The notes under the pieces: generated by a model
Told to the model about the DNA's origin: nothing
The model's database searches: none
The model's input: the letters and a program-made list of their open reading frames with translations, nothing else
In this document: piece after piece, positions 53,281 to 63,245 of the stretch
Numbering within the stretch: the first letter of the stretch is position 1
How the letters are laid out: each line of letters opens with the position of its first letter
Assembly (NCBI GenBank): GCA_021234155.1
Contig: JAJEKV010000027.1
Span: forward strand, 16,772,891-16,836,890
DNA: 64,000 nucleotides
Reading direction: 5' to 3'
Source of the DNA: Isoetes taiwanensis
Taxonomy: Eukaryota > Streptophyta > Lycopodiopsida > Isoetales > Isoetaceae
Translations under genes and position numbers: made by a program

Positions 53281-56098
53281 CAGAAAGAAATAAGTTAGAA
53301 TCTACAACATTTAAATTTGAAGCAAACAAATCATAGTGACCCCTATACAAACCATAGTCCTCCCATTTTCTGTCAAAATTAGCTCCAAATTTCTTTTTAT
53401 GTGCTGTAGCAATGGTCTCAAAATCAAACTGAAAGTGCAATTTAATCCAGAATATGGACACATTTTTTTTACCATATAACACCCGATTCCTTGCTTTCCA
53501 AATGTTCCAAAGGGCAATATTAATAATTGAATTGACAAATTTATCATCATTATTCATAAGGGACATAAGATCCCCATTAATTTGAATCCCAAATTTGTCA
53601 GAGAACCAAGACCAGAAACCATTCAGGGTGCTACAAAAAAAAATATGGCACATGTCCTCAAGCCTGTTACAAGCTAATGGGCAATTAGTAGAAATATTGG
53701 GGTTTCTTCTAGACATGGAGACCAGATTATTCAAACTGCCATTAGCAATGAGCCAGATGAAGTATGAGATTTTTGGAGGACAATAAGAATGCCATACATT
53801 ATGAAATAATCTCTTGAGCTGATCATAACTAATGGACCATTTCACCATAGCTTTACATCCATCAATATTGGAGGTCATAGCATTGTAAACATTTTTCACT
53901 TTATAATCTCCTTTTTCATTTACCCTCCAGTCATTTTTTCCAGAGTTGACAGATAAGTTTGAGAGAAAGGGTTTAATGATAGAATAATTTTTCTTATCAG
54001 ATGAGGTGCCCCTGATAATACCTTTCAGTCTAGTCCAAGACATGATTCTTCCATTAACAAACATATCTCTGATATAAACTACACCAGCCTCATGCCATTT
54101 CTTATGAATTCTAGGGTGCTTGATAGCAAGAACAGGAGAATTAGGCTCAGCCATGATGGGATTCCAAAAGATTGGCACATCAGCATGAAGCTCATCTCTT
54201 TTAATAAAATGGAAATTAGGAGAGATAGCATTCCAAGCTTTGATGAGATTGTGCATAAGAGGGGAGATGCTGGGGCCTGGTTTCAGTTGCCTGAATGCAG
54301 AATGAGGAAGCAGATGCTGAACTGAGGGGTGACCACAGGGGTGACTTTGAGAAATCCAATACCTAATGAAGATATAAGCAGGAGATTGATTCCCATGAAT
54401 TGCTTTCCAAATAAGCTTGCCAGCAAGAGACTGAGCTTGAATAAAAAGACCTCCAGATACTTTAGACTTGCATATGGAATTCCAATTAACCAAGTGACTT
54501 CCCTTCCAGATGAAATTTCTAATTATCTTCTCTAGCTCCAAATAAACATATTTTGGAGCTACAAGAGCTGTGGAAAAGTAGACATGAGAACTGGCAAGAA
54601 CAGCATTGGCAATGATAGTTCTACCTGCAAGAGAGAGATAATTCCCATAGTTGTTCAACTTCTTTTTGATTCTCAAAATAATAGGGTCCCAAAGACCTTT
54701 GATGCTATGGTTCATAGCTATAGGTAATCCCAATAATTTAGTTGCCTGATTAGTAGGAAGGACGTTAATACCAGCTAGAACTGGAATACTGAGGTCACCA
54801 ATGATCATACTCTTATTCAAGTTCAAATGGATACCAGAGGCAGCAGAAAATTGTCTCACAATCTTAAGAAAGAGATTGATATTTTGAAGATCAGCATCAA
54901 GGAAGGAGAAAGTATCATCAGCATATTGAAGAATGGATACACTATCATCAGAGTTTGGAAGATTTAAACCTTTCAACTGAGCAGTATTCTGATAATGCAG
55001 AATGACCCTGGTTAAGAGTTCAGCAACCACAAGGAAAAGATAAGGGGCTAGGGGACATCCTTGTCTAACTCCACATGAAAGAGGAAAGAAGCCAGAAGGA
55101 ACACCATTGATGAGAACAGCAAAATTGGACCTAGAGTTTAAGCCATGAATTAGATTCATGAGTTTGGGATGGAAACCAAGTTTAGACATGGCAAAATCTA
55201 AGAAATCCCACCTTACTGAATCAAAAGCCCTTTTAAAATCCAGCTTGAGAAGAATGCAGTTTTGATTTGAGATTTTGTTCCAATGCAAACCTTCCATAGC
55301 AGCCACATAATTATCTAAGATGTATCTATTTGGAAGAAAAGCTGATTGATTATGACTAATGTTCCTTTGAAGGAAGCTTTTAATTCTCAGGGCAATGATC
55401 TTAGCACAAATCTTGTATGTGGTATTTGTGAGAGAGATGGGCCTCCAGTCCTGAAACTTAGAAGGATGATCAACCTTAGGAATCAGAGAGATAAATCCAC
55501 TAGAAATAGAAGGATGCAGATGATTATCATTCCAGAAGGCATGGACAAGGGAAGTAACATCAGTTTTGAGTATATCCCAGAACTTGATGTAGAATTCTGC
55601 TGGTAGGCCATCTGGTCCAGGAGATTTGCCTTTGCTGAAGGAATTGAGAATCTCATAAATCTCATTTTGAGATGGAATGGCAGTAATAGTTTCATCCATT
55701 ATTTCACTAGGATTTGGAAGAATGGAATCCACAGTGGAGATAAACTCATTGGCTTCAGAAGTCATGTTGGGGGGAATTGGCTTGTCATTAAAGATATCCA
55801 TATAACTGCCCTTGAAGAAATTTGTAATCTCAGCATGTGAACTATAAATATTACCATGATCATCAACAGTCTCAGCAATGGAGTTTCTAAGAACCCTACT
55901 TTTTGCAACTCTGAAGAAGAATTTTGAAGAGCCAGAGTCCATATCATTAGTATACTTAATTTTACATCTAATAGCTGAACCCTTAGCCTCCATTTCCTCA
56001 ATATTCTTAATTCTTCTCTCTAAGATATCCTCCCCTACATGAAGATTATAGTTAGAGGGATCATTCTGTAGAAGAGACCTGATATCCTTCATATACAC
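53261..56098 (-). CDS. Reverse transcriptase part of LINE ORF2
   Basis: A 945-residue frame. Motifs in order: GKSPGPDGLPAEFY, FISLIPKVDHPSKFQDWRPI, LDFKRAFDSVRWDF, GVRQGCPLAPYLF, the catalytic YADD (in SILQYADDTFSF), NLNKS, LLGLPI, and a C-terminal zf-RVT region (PPKISYFIWLIANGSLN with a following Cys/His cluster). It copies LINE RNA at the nicked target. The frame starts 130 bp after the endonuclease frame stops, so ORF2 has been broken; its methionine is unlikely to be a natural start. Confidence 0.92.
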   Translation of the reverse strand: MYMKDIRSLLQNDPSNYNLHVGEDILERRIKNIEEMEAKGSAIRCKIKYTNDMDSGSSKFFFRVAKSRVLRNSIAETVDDHGNIYSSHAEITNFFKGSYMDIFNDKPIPPNMTSEANEFISTVDSILPNPSEIMDETITAIPSQNEIYEILNSFSKGKSPGPDGLPAEFYIKFWDILKTDVTSLVHAFWNDNHLHPSISSGFISLIPKVDHPSKFQDWRPISLTNTTYKICAKIIALRIKSFLQRNISHNQSAFLPNRYILDNYVAAMEGLHWNKISNQNCILLKLDFKRAFDSVRWDFLDFAMSKLGFHPKLMNLIHGLNSRSNFAVLINGVPSGFFPLSCGVRQGCPLAPYLFLVVAELLTRVILHYQNTAQLKGLNLPNSDDSVSILQYADDTFSFLDADLQNINLFLKIVRQFSAASGIHLNLNKSMIIGDLSIPVLAGINVLPTNQATKLLGLPIAMNHSIKGLWDPIILRIKKKLNNYGNYLSLAGRTIIANAVLASSHVYFSTALVAPKYVYLELEKIIRNFIWKGSHLVNWNSICKSKVSGGLFIQAQSLAGKLIWKAIHGNQSPAYIFIRYWISQSHPCGHPSVQHLLPHSAFRQLKPGPSISPLMHNLIKAWNAISPNFHFIKRDELHADVPIFWNPIMAEPNSPVLAIKHPRIHKKWHEAGVVYIRDMFVNGRIMSWTRLKGIIRGTSSDKKNYSIIKPFLSNLSVNSGKNDWRVNEKGDYKVKNVYNAMTSNIDGCKAMVKWSISYDQLKRLFHNVWHSYCPPKISYFIWLIANGSLNNLVSMSRRNPNISTNCPLACNRLEDMCHIFFCSTLNGFWSWFSDKFGIQINGDLMSLMNNDDKFVNSIINIALWNIWKARNRVLYGKKNVSIFWIKLHFQFDFETIATAHKKKFGANFDRKWEDYGLYRGHYDLFASNLNVVDSNLFLSDDPRVS

Positions 56099-56233
56099 TA
56101 GGAGCTGATTTTTTTCTTTACTTCTCTCCTCCTTGATGATTTTAGACCAATTTTTTAATCCACCCTTTGATTTGTTTAATCTTGGAGTAGAAACATTTCA
56201 TAGAAGGCATTTGACCAAAGAACCACATTTGAA

Positions 56234-57058
56234 TTATTGGAGAGTCTCATAAAAGGATCCTAATTGATAGCAAGATTTCTCATTCTCCAGCAGGGAAGAA
56301 TTGAACTTGTAAGGCGTGCTCCCTTCTCTTTTAATGCTGATGACATGAGAGGTATGAAGGAACTGAGGCTGATGATCAGAAATGGAAGTTCCTTCATCAC
56401 TTGTAACATAGCTATTGTCCCAGAATGCTGCAGATGGATTGGAGACATAAAATCTGTCCAAAGTACAGAAAACTCTTGCTTTATCTTTTTGTTTATTCGA
56501 CCAGGTATAGGTAGCAGTAGAGGAGGGGATATAGATCAGATTATTATCAGCAATAAGAGCATCCCAATTCTCCCTTTCAGTTCTGGACATATTGATTTTA
56601 TTTCCCAGTTTAAGATCCCAAGATGGAGTATTATTAAAATCACCAGCAATGATCCAATTTTCAAGAGATTGAGAATCCAGCCAGGAGTTCAGTTCAGCCC
56701 AAATTGGTTCTCTATCTTTGGGTGAAGTAGGAGCATAGACATTGATAATACCAAATCTGGAATTGGAGACCGAGCAGATCATGGCTTGCCAGGCTCTTGA
56801 GGGACTGTTATAAAAGGAAGAGTGATTGATATCTTTTTTCCAGATAATGGCCATTCCACCACTTGCTCCAGATGAGCTGATCCAAATAGAAGTAGAATTA
56901 GGATAAATCCACTCCCCTAAGTTACTACATTCAAAGGAGGGAAGCTTAAGTTCCTGAAGGATAATGATGTCTGCATTATATTGCCTAATTTGAGCAATGG
57001 CTCTTCTCCTTTTTAGAGGCCCTTTAATTCCTCTGAGATTCCAAGAAAGAATCTTCAT
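56234..57058 (-). CDS. Endonuclease part of LINE ORF2
   Basis: An apurinic/apyrimidinic-type endonuclease: MKILSWNLRGIKGPLKRRRA at the start (methionine at 57058; an upstream in-frame one exists at 57082), ILQELKL, IINVYAPT, IIAGDFNNTPSWD, and SDHQPQF at the end. It nicks the target DNA. The frame stops at 56234; stops and a frame change lie between it and the reverse transcriptase. Confidence 0.9.
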   Translation of the reverse strand: MKILSWNLRGIKGPLKRRRAIAQIRQYNADIIILQELKLPSFECSNLGEWIYPNSTSIWISSSGASGGMAIIWKKDINHSSFYNSPSRAWQAMICSVSNSRFGIINVYAPTSPKDREPIWAELNSWLDSQSLENWIIAGDFNNTPSWDLKLGNKINMSRTERENWDALIADNNLIYIPSSTATYTWSNKQKDKARVFCTLDRFYVSNPSAAFWDNSYVTSDEGTSISDHQPQFLHTSHVISIKREGSTPYKFNSSLLENEKSCYQLGSFYETLQ

Positions 57059-57082
57059 ATCAATGAGAGAAGAGGGAGACAA

Positions 57083-57481
57083 AAAGAAAGAAGGATCTAT
57101 AGCCTGATCTTTCTGGATTTTCTTTTACTTCTAGTGTTTTGAGCTGGAGTTTTATTAAAACCAGATAAAACCACATCATTTTTAATCTTATCCTTTCTGG
57201 CAGTTTTTTTCATAGGTTGGGACTTAATATGCACCTGCAAGGGATCAGTACTAAGATTTACATTTAAGTATTCTTCTTTGTCCCAGTTTTCCTTCCTCAC
57301 TATCAGAATTATCAGAACAACCCCCTGGGTAGAAATGAAACATAGAATTTTTATAATTGTTTAAAGGAGCAGAATTATTAACTTGCCTGGTATTTGCTAT
57401 CTCTTGAAGCTCCATGTTTTGCATATCTTCAGGAGTGTCAGGAACAATCTCAGGATCAGCCACAAAGTCATTATCCGCCTT
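57083..57481 (-). pseudogene. Spacer between LINE ORF1 and ORF2 with two short frames
   Basis: Frames 57463-57251 (acidic, starts MADPEIVPDTPEDMQ) and 57300-57097 (basic, ends KRKSRKIRL) overlap. They may be a frameshifted tail of ORF1 with a basic nuclear-localisation-like end. Confidence 0.4.
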
Positions 57482-59422
57482 TTACTTCTTCCGAAGTCTC
57501 AGATCAGAAATATGATTTTGCAGGGAGGCCATCTGATCAATGAACTTGTTGGATATATTCAAAGGGCTACAAGGACTTGCTACCACTTGGAAGTCCAGAT
57601 CGATTAAGGAAGGCAATTCAACAGTGTTGGTATCAGCTGGTAGGATAAGGACAGCTGGGGATTCTTTTAAGGATGCAGATGAGGGGCAAATCTGAGAAGA
57701 AGCACATACCTTGCTTTTATTTAATTCAGGATCTAGATTACTATTAAGGTCAGATAATACCTGAAAAGGATTTGGTGTGTTGACCTGCAGGTTGTCTTGC
57801 TGCTGTATTAACTCTTGAGTCAAGTCTTCAGTGGCTTGACTTGAGCTGCTGGCTAGATGAGAGTTCTTTTGTATCTCATTTGATTTGTTGTTGCTATGCT
57901 GATTCAATCTTGCTGGCATGGAAATTTTTAGCTGTGAATTCACCTGATTTGAATTCAGCTGGATCTTTGCTTTGTCTCGAGATTTCATATTTAATGACCC
58001 ACTCTTACTATTATTTTTGATTGGGTAATCCATAAGAGAATATGAGCATTGAGTTTCCCCCTTAGCCTCTTTAATTATTTCACTCAGAGTGAAATTTAAC
58101 TTGTTTGTAGCCTGTGCAGCTTTCCCAACTCCATTCCCTTTAACTAGCAGCTTAGGCTCACCCATAGTTAAAGGCATATTATAATTTGTATTATTTGTGT
58201 GAGCAGATTCACACATTTTGTCTCTGGCTCTTTCCTCATCTCTAGCTGCCTTATTTTTCTGAATTCTTTTATAGCTACCATTAACTTTAGTCCACTTGAA
58301 TCTGTCACTTTCTGGCAGCCTCTGAAATTGAGTATCCTTACTAGAATTTCCCATTGTAGAAGTGATTAGATCAGGCTGATCTGCTGGCTTTTCCTGAGGA
58401 TCCTTCTGAGCATAAGCATTATTTTGAAGCTGATTTCCTTGAGTCTGAGCTCCATGATGGAGTCTGTCAATTTGAGGATCTTCTGTTGAAGTTTTGCAAT
58501 CAGAGTACCAGAAATGCCTGTGAAAGCATTTCTGACATGTTGAGGGCAAACCAGACCATCTAAGGTTTAATTGAGATTTAAAACCAAAGGCATCTATGAA
58601 TGGTATAGAAAGGGGGATATCCTTGGAAAGGTCAAGCTGAACAAAGCTTCTGGGAGGTTTGGCAGGGGAATATTCAGTAGATATATAAGTTCCAACTGAA
58701 TTGAACAACAGTTTGAAGCACTCTTCATCCCAATAGATTGGATTGAGACCAAAAAGAGATGTGGAGGCAATGCACAAATTATTCATTTGATCAATGTCAA
58801 GCTTAGGGTGCCATTTAAGGAAAGACAATTGAGAAGTATCATAGGTCATGGGTCCATAATTCAGAAAAAAATTGGCCGATCTGGAGTTCCCACATTCAAG
58901 CATAATGTAGGGGTAATTGAGCCAATAGATAGCCTGAATTAGGATTCCTTTGTTAAGACTGAGGAGGAAGGCCCACAATTTTTCAAGCTTAACTCCACAT
59001 TTTTGAACTTTGATGATTACAGCAGAGTTAGAAAGAGCATCTATTTTTGAATGCACAGCAGGTAGATTCAAAAAAATACCTTGATAAATATTCATTTTCC
59101 GCTCTTTCAGATATGGAATTCTCGTACGCTTGAGTCTTTCATCCAGTTCGTTGTCAGAGCGAACCTCCGGGCGATTTCTTGCAACACCATATGGAATAGG
59201 AATTTGAGTAGCAGGGTTCAGGGGATGAAGAACACCCCTATGATCAGGATCAGCAGACAAATTGTCCCAATGAGGAACATTATGGGAAATCGGGAGCAGC
59301 AAATTATCAAAATTACCAAATAGGATGGTATCAGAGGGCTGATTTTGATAGGAAATCAATTTGGGAAGAATGGCGGATCGTTCAGAAGCTGGAAGGTGCG
59401 CGAATGCGTGAAAAAGAGCCAA
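57482..59422 (-). CDS. LINE ORF1 (DUF4283-like and zinc knuckle)
   Basis: A 646-residue protein that would bind LINE RNA. The N-terminal third resembles the DUF4283/RRM-like region of plant LINE ORF1 (around PYIMLECGNSRSANFFLNYG). A zinc knuckle CQKCFHRHFWYSDC follows, about 300 residues in. The C-terminal half is low-complexity, rich in N, Q, S and K. The start at 59422 (MALFHAFAHLP) is the first methionine of a clean frame. Confidence 0.85.
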   Translation of the reverse strand: MALFHAFAHLPASERSAILPKLISYQNQPSDTILFGNFDNLLLPISHNVPHWDNLSADPDHRGVLHPLNPATQIPIPYGVARNRPEVRSDNELDERLKRTRIPYLKERKMNIYQGIFLNLPAVHSKIDALSNSAVIIKVQKCGVKLEKLWAFLLSLNKGILIQAIYWLNYPYIMLECGNSRSANFFLNYGPMTYDTSQLSFLKWHPKLDIDQMNNLCIASTSLFGLNPIYWDEECFKLLFNSVGTYISTEYSPAKPPRSFVQLDLSKDIPLSIPFIDAFGFKSQLNLRWSGLPSTCQKCFHRHFWYSDCKTSTEDPQIDRLHHGAQTQGNQLQNNAYAQKDPQEKPADQPDLITSTMGNSSKDTQFQRLPESDRFKWTKVNGSYKRIQKNKAARDEERARDKMCESAHTNNTNYNMPLTMGEPKLLVKGNGVGKAAQATNKLNFTLSEIIKEAKGETQCSYSLMDYPIKNNSKSGSLNMKSRDKAKIQLNSNQVNSQLKISMPARLNQHSNNKSNEIQKNSHLASSSSQATEDLTQELIQQQDNLQVNTPNPFQVLSDLNSNLDPELNKSKVCASSQICPSSASLKESPAVLILPADTNTVELPSLIDLDFQVVASPCSPLNISNKFIDQMASLQNHISDLRLRKK

Positions 59423-59642
59423 ATGTTTAGGGTTTTTTCAGAAAATTTGAGACCATTGTGACAAAATCAGGGAGAATTAACAAAAGTTCATGCAAAATTT
59501 TTAACAATTGAAAAGGGGGAAATTAACAGAAATCAGGGGATATGAAACCATTAGAATGAAACTAAATTAAACTAAGATGATCGGGAAGCCTAACATGCTG
59601 TAGGATTGATTGCAAAGAGATCCACATACAATCCAAAGAAAT

Positions 59643-59996
59643 TTAAGGAGAAATTCCTTCAAATTGGGTAGGATCATGAGGAGAATAGACTTCAACAGAG
59701 ATCAAATAATCCAACCAATCACAATGAACTCTGAATGTCCCTGCTGGACCAACTGCATTCAATCCCACAAATTCCTCTAACCAAGAATTGACGATTTGAA
59801 CCTCGAAATCAATACTGCAAGGCACAAAAGTGTATTCCGAGAAAAACAAACTGTCCGGGAAAAACCTTCGAATAATCAAGGAGCTCCAAAGATCAGTAAC
59901 TGGGCCTTTGAGAAATCCACACGAAATTCTATCTTTCTCTCTTATAATTGTGAAAACAGAGGTTTCCATAGGAGAGGTCGAATGGAAAGAGAACAC
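59643..59996 (-). CDS. Small open frame upstream of LINE ORF1 (117 residues)
   Basis: Starts MFSFHSTSPMETSVF and ends PHDPTQFEGISP. Unrecognised. It lies about 240 bp from the LINE's 5' end and could be a real upstream ORF or an N-terminal part of ORF1 separated by stops in 59423-59642. Confidence 0.4.
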   Translation of the reverse strand: MFSFHSTSPMETSVFTIIREKDRISCGFLKGPVTDLWSSLIIRRFFPDSLFFSEYTFVPCSIDFEVQIVNSWLEEFVGLNAVGPAGTFRVHCDWLDYLISVEVYSPHDPTQFEGISP

Positions 59997-60234
59997 AGCT
60001 TCATAAGTATATCAAAACAGGAGTCAAATTGTAGCTCCTGGTGAGAGAATTGCTGCTAAAGCTACCCTTCTACCAGGGCAGCAGAATGAATCACAGGAAT
60101 TGAGCTTCAGATCACGAGAAATTCAAATTTTCCCATAATTTTATCAAGAAGAGACTTGTAACAGAAAAAATGGGAAAAGGACAAAAAAAATCAAGAAAAT
60201 TGGTGCTCCCCCCATTCTCGGCTTCAGTCTCACC

Positions 60235-61580
60235 AATGTATAATTCTATGTGCTTAGACCTTTCATGCTGAACTGGATTCTTAGACATAGCTATGCAACT
60301 AGTGTTATCATGAAACATAGCAGTAGCTTTCATTTGACTGTATCCCAGCTCATTCATCAACCTTCTTTCCCAAACAACTTCTCTGGCTGTCAAAGAAGCT
60401 GAATTATATTCAGCCTCTGCACTTGAGAAAGCTATGCTTGTTTGTTTTTTACATTTCCAGGCTATGGGAGCTCCACCTAGCATTATTAAATAACCTGAGG
60501 TTGCTTTCCTTTGATCCAAATCACCTCCCCAATCAGCATCACAATAAGCATGCAAATTCAAATCATTCAAATTATACATGACTCCAAAATCCATTGTACC
60601 TTTTAAGTACCTCAATATACGCTTTGCTGCAGTCCAATGTATTCTTCCTGGATTGTGATTGTATCTACTCAGCAAGTTTACTGCAAAGGCTATATCAGGT
60701 CTGGTACAATTAGCAACATAAGATAGGCATCCAATAAGTGATCTATAAGGTGTTTTTTGCATTTGTCTCATCTCTTCTTCTGTCTGAGGACACTGTTGCC
60801 CTGATATCTTATGTCCAGATATTATTGGTGTGTCAGCACAATTACAATCCTTCATCCCAAATTTTTCCAACATGTTTTCAATATGTATTCTTTGACTCAG
60901 CCCTAATATTTTCTTGTTCCTATCCCTGTATACTTCAATCCCCAAGAATCTCCTTAATTCGCCAAGATCTGTCATTTGGAATCTTTTATTCAGAATGCCT
61001 TTACAATAATTTAAGGTTGTTGTACCCTTAGCAATCATTATGTTGTCATCAACATAAAGCGCAATAATGCACCATTCATCTTCATTTATGAATCTGTATA
61101 AGTTTCCATCATGGTTAAGCTTTTCAAATCCTTGCTCCTGTAAGTAACCATTCATGCATTTGTACCATTCTCTCGGAGATTGTTTCAGCCCATATACTGC
61201 TCTTTTTAGCTTCCACACTTTCCCTTTTTCTGTTTCAAACCTGGAGCTTGCCTTAAGTATATCTCCTCTTCTAATTTAGCATTCAAGAAGGTTGTGCTGA
61301 CATCCATGTGATGTATCTCCAGATCACACGAGTTTGCAATTGACAAGAGAATTCTCAGACTATTTATCTTGACTAATGGGAAAAAGGTCTCGTCATAGTC
61401 ATAGCCACGTTTCTGAGTAAACCCTTGTGCTACTAACCTTGCCTTAAACTTGTTAGGTTTGCCATTGCTTCCTGGCTTAATTTTGAACACCCATTTGTTG
61501 CCTATAACATTTTTATTTTCTGGCTGATCCACAAGATCATATGTATTTGTTCCATTAAATGCATTCATTTCCTCATTCAT
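60235..61580 (-). pseudogene. pol: Copia reverse transcriptase and RNase H, broken
   Basis: Two frames. The first (61580-61206) has VIGNKWVFKIKPGSNGKPNK and KARLVAQGFTQ. The second (61218 onward) has LKRAVYGLKQSPREWY, the catalytic YVDD, and RNase H motifs CDADWGGDLDQRKATSGY and SSAEAEYNS. A frameshift separates them near 61215. The coding is cut at 60235 by the LINE; the frame that reads on past it into LINE sequence is an artefact. Confidence 0.9.
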
Positions 61581-61612
61581 TGCTTCTATCCACTATTTGC
61601 CATTCTTTCCAC

Positions 61613-63245
61613 TTACTGCATCATGGTAATTCTTTGGTACCTCTGAAGTTTCCAAGACAAGTATATCAAATATACTATGCAATTCACCTTCATGAGCTTG
61701 AAGCCTTTTGCTTTTTCCACCTTCATTTCTACTATGCAATTCCAAAGAATCAGATTTTCATCCTTAAGGATTTGAGCTTCTGTTCTTCTTGGTTTCCTTT
61801 TTGGTTCTATAGTTTCAATGATTTTATTTCCCTGCTCTATTCCTGCTTCAGAATTATCGTCCATATTAGATTCCAAATGATTATTATTTTCTTGCATAAG
61901 TTCCGACAATGAGTCATTGCTAGTGTCCTGCCCCGATATTATTTGATCTTCACCATTTTCACTGTTATCATCAAAGTGAACTATTCTTCGTCTATTTGCA
62001 TCCTCTTCGGGAATAACCGTGTCACTTTTGTCCTCTTGTACCATAAGGTTTGTGTTCCCAGCATTATTCTTCATGTTAACCTGTGGAATTTTTCTGTAAT
62101 ATTGCTGCTCATCAAATATAACATCTCTACCGATTATAATTCTTCTCTTTTTCGTGATCATACAATCTCCATCCCTTTGAGTTCCAAATATATCCAACCA
62201 AATATGTTATATAAGCCCCGTTATCTAATTTTTTTTCTCAACTCCTTAGGTACATATGCAAATGCAAGACAACCATATGCTCTTAAGTGATCATAACAAG
62301 GCCTTTTTCCAGACCATAACATCTCTGGAACAGCTCCATTTATGCTGGAATTTGGCAGCAAATTTTGAACATGAACAACAGCTTTAACTTCTTCATCCCA
62401 AATGAAATTTGGAAGTCCTGAATATTTTATCATGGATCTAACAGCATTTAGAATCGTTCTATTTTTTCTTTCCGCCACTCCATTTTGTTGAGAAGAAAAT
62501 CTGCAAGTCATTTGCCTCCTGATTCCTCTGTCAGCACAAAATTTTTTAAATTCATAAGACAAGTATTCACCTCCTCTGTCTGATCTTATGCACTTCACCT
62601 TTCTTCCTGTTTGAGTTTGTACCTCTGCAACAAACAATTTTAGTGCATCATATGCTTGATCTTTGGTTTCAAACAGTAGCATTGAGTTTTCCTGCTAAAA
62701 TCATCTGTAAATGTCATGAAGTATCTATTTCCAGTCATGCTAGTGACATTTATAGGTCCACACAAATCTGTATGAACCAAATCCAAGATTCCCTTTGCTC
62801 TTTTAGTTGATTTTTTAAATGGTAATCTTGTCTGCTTTCCCAAAATACAGCCTGCACATAATGTCTTCTTTATGTCTTCATTCTTTGCTGCTATCATGCC
62901 TTTGTTTGCCATCGAATCTACATTGACCATATTAGTGTGGCATAATCGAGCATGCCAAGTATTTAAGGATGCATATTCTATCACATTCAAAGCAGGTAGA
63001 TGCTCAAGATCAAGACCAAACAAATTGCCAACTCTTTTTCCAACAAACTTTAATTCATTGCCAAAATAGATTTTACGTTCAAGTTTCTCAAACACGACCT
63101 TATAACCAAGGTCAACTAAATGACACACAGAAATAAGATTTCTAACTATGTTTGGCACACATAAGACTTCCTTCAGCTCAACAGCTTTTCCATTTAAATC
63201 AAAAATCTCCAAAACTCCAGCTCCAAACTTCTTGCAATTTTTCAA
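61613..63245 (-). pseudogene. pol: Copia integrase and linker, broken
   Basis: Three frames. 63245-62640 carries the GAG-pre-integrase HHCC region (NTWHARLCHTN, CAGCILGK) and the first D in LVHTDLCGP. 62682-62221 carries the second D in IRSDRGGEYLS and the E in QQNGVAERKNRT. 62197-61613 covers the linker towards reverse transcriptase. Frameshifts lie near 62680 and 62200, and a stop/frame change near 61600. Confidence 0.88.

Larger units (their letters stand above)
52418..60234 (-). mobile_element. Full-length L1-type LINE
   Basis: On the minus strand it starts at 60234, carries an upstream small frame, ORF1, ORF2 (endonuclease and reverse transcriptase) and a small frame after ORF2, and ends in a poly(A) (T run at 52418-52439). 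A 15-bp target duplication flanks it. The target is the pol gene of the copia element. ORF2 is broken between the endonuclease and reverse transcriptase frames. Confidence 0.92.

Noticed and set aside
60112-60234. C-terminal extension of the copia frame
   Set aside because: The residues after ELYI are encoded by the LINE's 5' end beyond the target duplication.
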